NCBI RefSeq assembly: GCF_037975245.1
Contig: NC_092564.1
Location: 18,130,484 to 18,194,483, forward strand
Source: Apostichopus japonicus
Lineage: Eukaryota > Echinodermata > Holothuroidea > Aspidochirotida > Stichopodidae
DNA: 64,000 bases
Direction: 5' to 3'
Position numbers and translations under genes: made by a program. Below are positions 1 to 11,600 of the stretch, in pieces. How positions within the stretch are numbered: position 1 is the first letter of the stretch; each line of letters begins with the position of its first letter. Under the pieces are notes generated by a model. The model did not search any database and was not told the origin of the DNA. It saw only the letters and a list, made by a program, of their open reading frames with translations.

Positions 1-24
1 TATATATATATATAAATATATATC

Positions 25-58
<34 letters not shown>

Positions 59-95
59 AATATATATATATATATGAGTGTGTGTGTACACTGTG
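1..95. repeat. (TA)n microsatellite grading into TG-rich sequence
   Basis: Alternating TA with occasional AAA interruptions, then TGTGTG. It lies immediately left of the point where homology with copy B of the large duplication begins. The B counterpart is instead preceded by GATG-type repeats, so simple repeats mark the edge on both sides. Confidence 0.9.
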
Positions 96-1089
96 TATAT
101 GTGTGAGTATACGTTTGGCTGGTTGGCGTATATCTTGGCTCAGAGCGCTCTATATGTCCGGCTGACAGAGCGAAGTATAGATGGTTAAACTGTTTGATGA
201 ATAAATGTGGTGCAAATCAATCTTTGCTTTTCATCGGCAGATAAAGATATGAACACGGGTGATCCAAGCTTTTATTAAAAACGTTTTCGCTAAGTTATAC
301 TTATCACTAATGACTCATAATCACCCTATCCAATTGTAAGAAAAGGACGTTCACTACTCGAAGAAATCCCTTATATTAGTAATTCGAGTATGCAAGCTCT
401 TGAATAATCCTAGTTGTTGAAACTAATTAAACTTAGAAATTATCAACTCGTAATGAAAATTTACCAGAGGGTGTTGAAATTATTCATAATTGACAAAGAA
501 ATCTACCCTATTTCGATGATAATAAATGTAAAACTCAATTAATTCACATTTTTTTAAACTTTTCTAATACTATTATTTTTAATGCCATTGGCTAATGGTT
601 ATGTTAAATAAAACTCACATGCAAGCATATAAATCTGTTACTTTACTTACCGATGCTGAACGATAAATTCTATATGTTATGACACAAGCGCTTTATTATG
701 TCAGTGATAGATCCCAAGAAATAACTTCTTCCTTTAAAAGTGTGATATGAAAATAAAGCCAAAATATCGCCAGTTCAGACGTTCTTTTATACGACCAAGG
801 AGCAGGTGTCAAATTTCGAAGTGTGCTTGTCATCCTCTAACCCGAAAGAAAGTTAAAAAAAACATGATTGGCCAGTAAGCCAATGGGGTATAATGCCAAA
901 TCTGCCATAAACTACACCTATATTCGATATGATTATTATTATCATTATTATTAATACACGAGCGAAGAGTATAACTGATATTCAAATGAACATGAGGAGA
1001 GAAGGACAAACTATATCAGTAGTGGGATGTAAATATTTCTCACACGCAGGATATCATGTTACATATATATGGAAATGTAAGCTGTCAAA

Positions 1090-1146
1090 AAAGTGAGGGG
1101 AGGGAAGGGGAGGGGAGGGGAGGGGGAGGGGGAAGGGAGAGGGGAG
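1090..1146 (+). repeat. GGGGA-rich low-complexity tract
   Basis: Purine tract of repeated GGGGAG/GGGGGA units with many runs of three to five G, so it could form a G-quadruplex. The B counterpart near 46,577-46,601 is much shorter, so the tract is length-variable between duplicates. No gene is evident in the surrounding 96-1,880. Confidence 0.75.
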
Positions 1147-1879
1147 GAACCGATGGAGTTGGGGTCTACCGATTGTAAACGCTACGTTGGCCCCGATGGG
1201 GAATTGGTAATTTCATTTTTTTTAATTATTTAATTTAACAGTTTCTGTCTGTTTATTTTATCCTCAAAGCTTCAATTTTATTTTTATAATTTCAGCCTGC
1301 TATTGCTTTCGCTGTTATAGTTTGCATTATCTGTGCTCCTTTTTACAACGAATGTCTTTGATGCTGTGTGGTTGTTATATAATGCCGAGACTGCTAGTTC
1401 CTTACCTAAAGTACTTTGTTTTGATAACTTAAACTGATTCACTCCCAACCCCTGCAGCTCCCCCCCCCCCCCCCACACTTTGTATCGAGATTATATGACC
1501 GTGTGTTAATGACGAAGGTACAATAAATGTGTATTACGAGTTCCTTGGTTAAAGGAATAGACACTGGAAATGATCGAAGCCAAATGTTCGAAGTTCTGTT
1601 AAGGTTGTGTTTGATACTGCGGTTGTTTGCTATGCTAATGTTGCTTTTGATTCTGTGATTATTTTGATGTTGTGGTCTTTTTTCTTCTTCTTTTTATGTT
1701 TGTTGGGATCTCATGCAACTACTATGACCCCGTTGAGGTGGTTTTCACGCTGCCAGGGCACCACCTCTTTCTGTTGTTGCATCATAATTACAGAATGGGC
1801 TAAGGACGCACATGTTCAATACAATACTATACCATGCAGCCTGCCATGGTCGGAGAGTACTAAACATTATTTGCATCCC

Positions 1880-3650
1880 TCCTGAATGAGCCACTAGGCC
1901 CTACTTCATAATATCGGATTGAAAAGACGCACCTTGACAGTTTTCTTTGCTCCAAGAAAGACGGGAAGGGTATAGTCTCACACAACTCAAAACCTTCCTC
2001 ATTACCAACATAATGCTCTTACAGGTCTTAAAAACCAACCGGAGCATTGTAATAGAAAACGACAAGTGTTGGGCCATTGTTTTACAAGCAGGAATGGGTT
2101 GAGAGTCAGATCGGACACCAAAGGACAATTATGTCAGCTTGAACCTTTGTGCACATTCCATTTCCCCAAAAATGTATAATGAATTTAATATGAAATATTA
2201 TCACATATGTTTCGGAACCATCCATGTTTTCCCCAACCACCCTCTCCTCAAGCCTGTTCAAAAGACCAATTAAACGCATTATGAAGCAAACTAAGATGTT
2301 TGGGCTACGCGAAGCTAACAGTTGTTGTAGACCTCTGACCGTCATCCCCGGCCCATCACTCAAAATACCAAGGAACTAAGACAAATAGTCTCCTCAAATG
2401 TTCTCCTCGTTTCTTCCAAACCCTCAAGAAGTATATTGGCAATCTAATACTCAGCATTCTCATAACAAATGACAAAAAAAAGTCTCTTATACCGTTTTCA
2501 ACGCCAACATCCATTAGGCAAGGACATTCTTCTGGTATATGGAATCGTTTCGCCAAAGTGAGCGCTCACAGAGACAAAATCGCTTTTATTCACGAACGTC
2601 TCCATCCCCCTACCTCCATCAAGCCCCTAGGCTTCCCCTGCCCCTGGATTCATAAGACATTGATAGCTTCATCCAAGATACCACGGACTTCTACCACCTT
2701 CGATTTTGCCAGACTGCCTTTTGGTAAACAAGGAGGTTGTTATAGCTCCGTGAGGTAACGCTCGTCTGATTATCGCTATACATTAAATTCTCATATGAGG
2801 TGGAAGCAAATAGAATTGAACAATGTTTCTTCATAGTGGTGCCAATTCTAGAGCTATAATAACAAGGTCGCTTCGCTCATTACCATTGTGCTCAGACACA
2901 CTTTTGACGTCTCTTTTAACCAATCTTACAAACTTGTGAGTGGGACCGAAGATTGCAAAGTCGGCAATAACTATAACGCGGATCGCAAAGTCTGTAGTTA
3001 CTGTTATGGTTAGATTCATCCAACACGACAACATACAGAAATACTGTACACAAAGCCGAAGACTTCCTTTCTTTTTTTTGGCCAGGCGCCGACATACCTC
3101 AGAAAGGTGCTATTACTGAAATCGAAGGGTCTTCACTGTTTGTCAATGTTAGATAAAAAAAAAACTTTCAACAGGTAGAATAAAATGATCAAAGTAACAT
3201 AAACATTTACTTGGTAATATTAAATGAGTAAATGTTGTTACTATTTAGTAATTAACATGTCTGTAAATATTAAACCATGTTGTGCTTGATATTGAAATTG
3301 TTAACCTCCTATACAATAGTCCACCTATTGAAGTTTTGGTTAGTACCATTGATTGAAATAGGGGTAACGTAAGTTAAAACCAAAAGTGGCAATATTTATG
3401 TAACAAAATTAACTGCTTGCACGGCAGAATATGTATAAGGAACACACGTATGTTTTTACGTATTCTGAATTAAAGTTCTCATTCGACTTCTCAAACATGT
3501 ACATTACATGCCAGCCTTACGCATTACGAGTTGAACCCCAGTAACTAATCTTACGCGGTAGGAATTAATCAGGTCACACATCCGGAGTCTTTGCATGCTT
3601 AGTTCTTCAATACCGCCATTATTTCCTTTCGGGGGGGGGGGGGGGAAACA
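1880..3650. other. Anonymous sequence, mostly specific to copy A
   Basis: Several 60-85 codon frames occur on both strands, but none continues without stops and none shows a recognisable domain. Copy B matches only up to about 2,175 and then resumes at about 3,651, so about 1.48 kb is missing from B or was added to A. Short similar sequence at the break (ATGT/CATTT) suggests a deletion in B. The plus-strand reading 1,900-3,150 has coding-like stretches broken by stops and frameshifts, which could be a very old gene or transposon relic. Confidence 0.4.
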
Positions 3651-3769
3651 TTTCATACTGTAATTTTGATTTGAAATGTTATCAAACAAAATTTGTGTTT
3701 TTTTGTGGTTGTTGTTGTGTGGCTTGGATGTGAGAGTAAACAAAAGGAAGTGCATATGGTGTAAAAAAA

Positions 3770-4600
3770 TGGGTAAACTGAGGCAATTTTAGACCCCTTC
3801 AGGCCTCCAATGAGCGGCGTGCGAAATTTGATTTGCCTATTGAGTAAATTTGTTTATTTACAAGTGACGAAAACTTCAGGTACTCATAGCACCAAATACT
3901 CATTTCATGATACGGTAAAAGTCTCCCAGTGATGGGTATAGGTAGTGAGAACTTCTACAAGGACTTGGAGCAGCGTCGTAGCCAGAGGGGGGCCAGGGGG
4001 GCAATGTCCCCGAAATTTGCTTTGTGCTAGTCTTGCCCCCCCCCCCCATGATCTCCAGTGATGTATTCAAAATACTTCTTTTTTACATTTTTTTCGAGTT
4101 CCAAACACAAGTATTCATACCTCAGGGCTCATCTTCATACTTCACATAAGGTCAGAACTTGGTAATCAGACCGAGATATTACCCATTTTGGGCCTTCATC
4201 ATACCCACATACGGGGACCGTTGGTCAATATCATCTTACAGAATAAGCGCCAATAATTTGGCCGGTTGTATAACCATTACAAACTAGCGATAGCAACCCA
4301 TGTGCATTTTCAGCGACCAATGATGCCACTCGTGGAGAATTTTTACTGCACGTGTAGGCCCTATATTGGCCTAGTGAAACTTGTTTGTGTGGAAATCTGG
4401 GCATGTAGTGAATTAGAGTAGCTAATTTATTCATTGTATCCTTTTCATAATGTGGGGTTGCCCCCTTAAGAAAAATCTTGCCCACTAACAATAGAATGCT
4501 GGCTACGCCACTGACTTGGAGACCTCATGACATTGACGATTCAGTGTGTAAGTCAATAGGGCATTTATATAGAGTATGCCAACTTAAATATCGCATAACT
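3770..4600. repeat. Dispersed repeat R2 (interrupted by a hAT-like element)
   Basis: The segment beginning GGCAATTTTAGACCCCTT and ending near the GTCAATAGGGC motif recurs in copy B (about 50,840-51,580). It also recurs a third time, uninterrupted, at about 47,845-48,100 inside the B-specific insertion. The first two copies are split by the element at 3,971-4,513 / 50,969-51,509. The third shows the intact pre-insertion sequence. Confidence 0.7.
3971..4513. mobile_element. Non-autonomous hAT-like element, 543 bp, 8-bp target duplication
   Basis: The ends are CAGCGTCGTAGCCAG and CTGGCTACGCCACTG, which are inverted repeats of one another with few mismatches. They are flanked on both sides by the identical 8-mer ACTTGGAG (3,963-3,970 and 4,514-4,521). 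Ends starting CAGNGGCG with an 8-bp duplication are characteristic of hAT transposons. The only frame of note is 86 codons on the minus strand, with no transposase motif I recognise, so the element is probably a MITE. The copy at 50,969-51,509 shares the same insertion site, so insertion preceded the segmental duplication. Confidence 0.85.
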
Positions 4601-5012
4601 ACTCCCTGATTAACATTTCGTTATAGGTTGCATGGGGTGGGTGTGGTTTAGGTCGGGCTGGGTTGGGTGGGTGGGGTGGGATCTGGCCTGCTTGATCAAT
4701 TGGAACCTTAAATTATTTTAGTATTACTCAATAGTTATGCTTCCATACATGACTGAGGTACTTAAATTATTATACAACAAACAATTAAGACCAGTAATAT
4801 CTCGCTTGAAGACAAAGACGATGGTAGTAAAAAAAAAATGTTCACGGCACAGGGGCGGGTAGGGGTAGGGGTGGGGTGAGGGCTGGCAGTTGTCTCACCT
4901 CAGCAAACTAACGAGAGACTGGTGAAAAGAGACCAATACGTTGCTTTACATTCTTGTTTTGATTTGACAAACAAAGAGTAAACACAATTCACAAACAAAA
5001 CGACAGAAATGC

Positions 5013-5018
5013 TTTATT
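5013..5018 (-). promoter_or_regulatory. Poly(A) signal AATAAA of secreted-protein gene copy A
   Basis: On the minus strand GTCAATAAAGCATTTCTGTCG is followed by T/G-rich sequence. It lies about 80 nt downstream of the predicted end of exon 4 and is kept exactly in copy B at 52,001-52,006. Position and spacing suit a 3' end formation signal. Confidence 0.5.
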
Positions 5019-5098
5019 GACATATTTGTTTTGGTAATTAGAACATATCTTGAATCGTTAACCTTTGATGGCATTTTACCTTCAACATTCAAGCGAGT

Positions 5099-5232
5099 TC
5101 AGTAATTGAGCTCTAGGCATGACTTTGGACATGGATCAAGGTTAGACAAACTTTTGATCTAGTTCGCTATTTCCCCATTTCCATTTGAAGGCAGCGGCAA
5201 ACATCTATAGTAGTCCTTCGAAGAAGTTTCAC
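5099..5232 (-). pseudogene. Exon 4 (last exon) of secreted-protein gene copy A, damaged
   Basis: This corresponds to the phase-compatible last exon of copy B. In A the base before the exon makes the junction ATCG|GTGAAAC, so the AG acceptor seen in B (ATATAG|GTGAAAC) is lost. The frame reads ETSSKDYYRCLPLP, then SNGNGEIAN, then a TAG at 5,159-5,161 where B has TTG. Beyond that stop the frame continues through LDPCPKSCLEL to a TGA at 5,099-5,101, suggesting the ancestral exon was longer with four cysteines. A poly(A) signal follows at 5,013. Exon assignment is inferred from frame phase and duplication, not from transcripts. Confidence 0.4.
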
Positions 5233-8039
5233 CGATATCAAAATATGATGTGTTTTTAGTTGATATTTCATAAGTAATATCTCACAAAGACTGTTTCTAG
5301 TTTTCCTTTAACTTGTCCCTTTGCTTTTCTCTTGTTTCTACTAACCCGTCCCCACACCCACCCACCCCTCTCTCTCCCACTTTCCCTTGACATTCGTAGT
5401 AATTTGAAGATAATTGAAGTAGTTTTTAAAGTCAACAATTTGTAAGCTGATTCTACATAGAGTCGTCAGTAGCAGCGTTCCCAGCGACAGTTGACGAAAA
5501 GACGCTAGATTTGCGAAAATAAAACCCCAGAAAACGCTAAATGGTAGTTTCCCTAACTTTCGTGTAGTTTCGAGTCAATTTAGCACAGATTCGTAGGATG
5601 AATGGTCACCGATGACAAAATAGATTTTGAATAGTTGATTTGAGTGATAGTCTGACCCAGAAAATTTGAAAAAATATGGAAATTTTCGGTAGGAAATTCC
5701 GAAGATTGGGCAAAAATACTCAAAATAAATTTGGATGGGTCTCCAAGTAAGAATTTGGCCTAAAAAATCTGAAAAAGGGTCTATTTTTGGTAAATTTAAC
5801 TAGTTTTAGGCAAAAAGACGTTAGAATTACCAAAATTAGAAAAAAACGTGCGCTAGAATCCCAGAAAAGACTAAAAACGCTAGATCTAGTGTAAAAACGC
5901 TAACGCTGGCAACGCTGGCCAGTAGTCGATACAAAGAAGAGTTGACATTTCTGTTATCTTCTACGTACTGCTCGTCAATCAGAACCTAACATGGAAAATG
6001 AACAGACAGAAAACAAAACATAAAAACAAAGCTTAACTATTTACGTGAACAGACTGATGTAGAGGAACGGGTACGGGAATTGAGTAGAAGTGGATCGTTA
6101 AGAAAACTTCACTGGGAAAGTGATGGTGGTGAATGGGGGGAAAGAATCATATGGAAGAATGGAGGCGTTAAATGGTCAATAAGTTTATAAGTAGAGTTAT
6201 AACACAGCAACGCAGGATACCAAATCGGAACTTGTTCAAGGTCAGTTCGTCATAGGAATATAAAATTCCTGCTTACTATATATGTATCAAGAAGGGGGGA
6301 GGGAGGGAATGATGCGGGGCGAGGGGTACCATCAAATATTCCTCAGCATTTCAACCAATGTGTGCACATGGTGTAAGGAAGGAACGTTCACATGGGTTAC
6401 CTACCAATGAGTACATAAAGTTTATTACCTGAGTGAGTATCCTTACCAGTTTGATCTTTCTTCTTAAGATCTTTAGCTTCTTCTTCACGTTCTTCCAGCA
6501 GATTGCGAATCACTTCAAATACCTGTAATGATAACAGTATGAAGACCAACGTAATATTCTTAACGCCTTCGTCGAAAAAGGTATTTGGTCCTTGTGCTTA
6601 TTCGATTTTGTTCACTCTGTGTATCTCTATTTAAACAGTCCACATTCATGGTACAGTATGCTGTATAAGACTATAAGTAAGATAACGGATAACAGGTAGT
6701 TGGAAGCATAATCTATATAGGCCTACTTTAAATCATAAACACCGCCCTGTATCCAAACGATTAAGTCATGTTGCAAACTCCAATGTCAACCAATCGGCTC
6801 TGGCATCTGAGTAGGGAGAAGAGGGATGGTGGAAGAAAGAAAGACAAAATAAAACCAAAATCCGCCAGTTGCGCAGGAAACTCGGGTGTGCGATTAAGAT
6901 TACTAGCCGAAGGCTCAGATCACCGTCAGTCCGTCCCTGGGTCGTGCAAGAAGGAAGTGCGTGCGTCAGGTGTAGTATCATGGAATCTCTCGAAGAGCGA
7001 ATTGCAGATACTGAAACTAAGGTCTCAATTAAAAATAACCAAGAAAGAATATCAGACATTTAGAGATGCTTTAAAGGGAATGGCTAAGCAGATCATAAAC
7101 AGCTGTTATATACGATGTCGTGTAAAAAATATTAAAAAACCATAACCAGAATGTGGATATAAGACTTATATCACTAATTCCACTCTGGTTACAAATTATA
7201 AATGTTTGCCATGATTGTTTTGGGTTTTTTTTCTGTAAGAGAGAAGATGGACAATTAAGATATCAGAATGTGAGAAATACACAAACCTTTGCATCTTCAG
7301 GTATCCATTGACGATCATTTTCCGCATCTGAGTCTTCTTCACGTTTCGTCCCTCTAGTCGGGTTACTTACTGCAGAAAATAGAACATGATACGGACTTAA
7401 ATCAGAGTACTCTATAACTAATATGAACAAATTAATACACCAGGGCCATATGGAACTCGAGTTCCATTTGTTGTGGACGCCGACTTGGACACGGGTGAGC
7501 ATGTCATTTTTTTGGGGGGGGGGGTTCATCTCAAGATGACATTATTGATTTCTTTTGTTTACATTTTAATGACAGTTCATATTTAATTGCTGCAGTAAGC
7601 CCGACAGTATTTTCTTAAATTTGTATCAACTATAGAATGGCTGGATATATTTTTTCAATATATTTGTCATGGTGTATTCGGCGCTTATTTCCACTTCCGT
7701 TTATCTAACCTTACATTTTCTTTGTATTTCGTATTTTCCATTCCAGTGCAAACTCAGTGCTGAAGAAAATACCACGGACCGAAAGGGAATGATGAGGGAG
7801 AGACTGTTAAACAACTATACGCTTCTGGATTAATTCTTAAAAATTGAAATAAAATTTCTTACCAGCTGTAATTGCTGTGAAACAAAGCAACAACAAAAAA
7901 GACGAAAGGAAAGTTCTGAGTTGATAATCTATGTGTTTTCTCTTTAAAGCGACTTTTACTTTATTCTCTATTGTGTACTTGCTGAATTAAAAAGAAGTAA
8001 GTATTATCAAGTTAAAGAAATATCCAGAAAAATGAAACG

Positions 8040-8100
<61 letters not shown>

Positions 8101-8537
8101 CGTGTATGTGTGTGTGTGTGTCTGTATTTGGCTACTTTATTTCAATTAAGCTAATAGTCACGAAGGCTATACATCTCATGTACCTTTGGATTATTAAACT
8201 ATCCATTCAAGTGTAACAACATGCTGTTACATCGTTCATCTAAGCCTAACCAATTTTACCCCTGCCCAATTTAAGACTCAACACATCATGCGTACCCACC
8301 CATCGAGTTTGAAATCTTACTGACTATACGGAGTTCGTGCTATATATTATTATTTTTTCACCCAATCAAAGCCATTGATATTTTAAAATCATTTTAAGCC
8401 TATCACCTCTTATTGTCTCATTTGGTAGCATTCACTAAGGCCCACTAACCCACCAGTTAGTTCAATGCTTTCAATTCAGTGCCTCGAAGTGTATGAGGTG
8501 GACAGCAATTTTAGTACCAGTTCTGCCAACATTTTCA

Positions 8538-8617
<80 letters not shown>

Positions 8618-11600
8618 ACTTCATCTTCAGTACATCACATGTAGGAATAAGGTAATAATGAATGTTCTCTAAACGAACCTTTTTCACATTCTGCCAGGCA
8701 AATATCGACGGAGAGTAGAAATAGATATATTGAAGTAATAATTAATGTTGAGATGTGCATAGGAATTAAAACATTTAAACAAATTAGTTATCAAAAAATT
8801 AGTTGAAATGCTATACGACTTCTTATACAAAAAGTTTAATTATTCATTTAAATGTATTATAAAAACTTAAGATAGACTAGTAAAACAAAAAGCCAGTCAT
8901 TGGTATAGTAGGAATAAGGTAACATGAATATTCTCTAAATCATTTTTGCAACATTCTAACGAATTCGGATCTGTCGGAAAACAACCAAATGAGAGTATAG
9001 AATATATATATATATATATATATGTATAGGCTAAAATACGATTTAAGAGATTGTAATCTTGAAAATAGAAATTATAGTTGCAATAAAGAATGAAATGAAT
9101 TATCAAGACAACGATAGAAATGCCAACGATAATCATTTTGCTACATTGCAACAACATTCTATTGCTGCTGAATAGCAGATACTCTAAAAGGAATTGAAGG
9201 GAACTAGCTTTGGACATCATACCCTCTTTATAACTCGAACCTGACGAAAAGATCGTTACAGATGGGGAGAAAATAAGATGAAAGATAAAAGAAAATCGTT
9301 AAATATTATTTTCGTGAAATTAGAAACTGTTGTTGCAATTAAGAACAAGAGGGCAATCCAAGGAGTTGCATATCTCATCGCTGACAAATTTACTATTAGC
9401 TACGCATTTAACATATATTTTAACTAATTTGACCCATCACTTTTGATCTGTTTTACATGGGTCTCGAGACGCTAGGGGTCACTTTGGGGTACCTTCAGAC
9501 CAAGTTTGAAGACAATCGGCAAGGCCGTTCAGGAGAAGTTCATGTCACAAAATCGCGCTAAAAAATCACACTTTGACCTTTAAACACGTGACCTTTGACC
9601 TCTGTTCCCATGGCAACCACATATTTTGATAGTACTTGACATTACCATTATACATATTTCGATTCTAACTAAATTTAACCTCTGAACTTTGGTTCCGTGG
9701 GTCTGCGAGACACAATGGATCACCCTGGGATAACTGGTCTCCATTTGGTAGCATTCACTAAGGTCCACTAACCCACCTAGTTTTAGTTCAGTGCCTCGAG
9801 ATGTATGAGGTGGACAGCAATTTTAGTATACCAGGTTCTGCCAAAATTGTCGACAGTATATATAAAAACTTCATCCCCAGTACATTACATGTAGGAATAA
9901 TATGTAATAACATATTCTCTAAACGCACTTTTGCAACACTTCGGATCTGCGAGAAAAAATCGAAGGAGAGTAGAAATAGAAAGAATAATTTAACGTTGAT
10001 ATGTGCAAAGGAATTTTTTTATGAAATTTACGAATTCTTTTATTTCAAAGTAGTCGAAATGCTACGTCTTCTAATACAAACAGTCATATTTGTGTATAGT
10101 ACTTTTTACCATCTTGCGTAGTATTTGTTACATATGTTATATCAGATAAATTGTTCAATAAAATGTGTTATAAAACTAGGATATCTCAAGCTAATCATCA
10201 GTGAAAGTATCGCAATTTCTGCGATAACACAAATGGCAAGGAAAATATTTGTACGTACGATTCCCGCAGAACACTTTTCTTCTCACTGCCAAAGTCAACA
10301 AGACAACAGGAAAAATGGTGAGAAATAAGTGTAGGTTGCTGCTATAAGACTTGTATCTCATTATCATATCATATTTTATTTATACCAAGTTTTGAATACT
10401 TTATTATTTTGCAAATGAATCTTTAGGCATTCAGTTTATATCGCGCGACAATGATCGTATATTCTTACGGTGAAAGCGTTGTGGTCAAGTGGTTAAGGCT
10501 TTAGCTTTGTGTTATTAGGGTCGCGGAGTCTTGGCCAGATCATTACGTTGTGTCCTTGGGCAAGGCATTTTATCTCCATTGAATCATTTTCAACCAGGTT
10601 TATAAATGGTATAATATGGGAAGTACCACATGTGACACGTGGATGTTGTGCACTGTGGTGCTCGCTCCAAGCAAGGAGGTAAAACCTGTTTTACATCCAT
10701 GCTCCAAGAGGGATTGTTTGTATGGTACATACTTTGGTGTGTGGGTGTGACAAATTTACCAATGACCAGGCTTAAGGTGTTGTAAAGTCGTGTGAGGTGA
10801 CTTTGGCTTCAAGCAAGACTGTCAACCTTCAACTTAAACTTTAACTTTAACTTTATTTTTTAAACATGGTTAACAAGAACAAATTCCCATATTTGAAAGT
10901 GAGAGTCATACTCCACTCACCGATCCACCCAAACGTTCACCACACGTCACCCCAGTTCACATTTCATTATGTAACTCTGGATGGCTACCATTGTATTTAA
11001 GAAACATCAATTGCATCGGAAAGTTCTCCTACAATGCCCACCTAAACCACAACCACTCAATCACCGCTTCCAAATCCGGGTATCCACAAATGGGTTCGTG
11101 TTTCTAAGTTGACGGAAAGAAACAGTCTATCAACCCGGCAGATTTCAACACACGAGGTTTGTATTTTTCGGGTCAAATTGCTCATAATTTCGGATCAAAT
11201 GAAGCTGTAGTTGCTAAATTTTCCACCATATTTACTGTTATGTAACAGTTTTGGACATTTTCTAGCTATTTCAAAAAGTACAAGTGTGGCAGATTAAATT
11301 TTGGTTCGGACATCTGGATTGGTTTTTAACATTGTGAGTAACTTTGCACACTTATTGGCAGTTCTTGAATTTAAATGAACTTTGACAAGAAGTTGGAATT
11401 ATTTAGTCTACTCTAACCCCCCACCCCCCCCCCCCGATCTCCTCTATTCTGTGACACTTTCGTGAACCCTGTGTTTTTGAAAATGTTTGTTCAAATTGGG
11501 TCATGCTGAACCCACCAAAGTTGGAAACGGTTGAATTAAATCAGAACGGCATTCTGTTACAACCCTTAACCATCCCTCTACCTCTACCCCTGCATCTATT

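Noticed and set aside
1284-1478. 64-codon minus frame with KR sites
   Set aside because: The corresponding region of copy B contains stops and extra sequence, so the frame is not conserved.
1901-2128. 75-codon minus frame similar in copy B (50,444-50,674)
   Set aside because: Frameshifted between copies, with no motif or splice signals; the plus strand is equally coding-like.
4231-4491. 86-codon minus frame conserved in copy B (51,221-51,592)
   Set aside because: It lies wholly inside a short hAT-like element; conservation reflects the recent duplication and no transposase motif is visible.
10475-10560. tRNA-like head (also at 17,661 and 58,088)
   Set aside because: Box A and B are present but the cloverleaf is imperfect and a SINE body and repetitive tail follow, so no tRNA gene is called.
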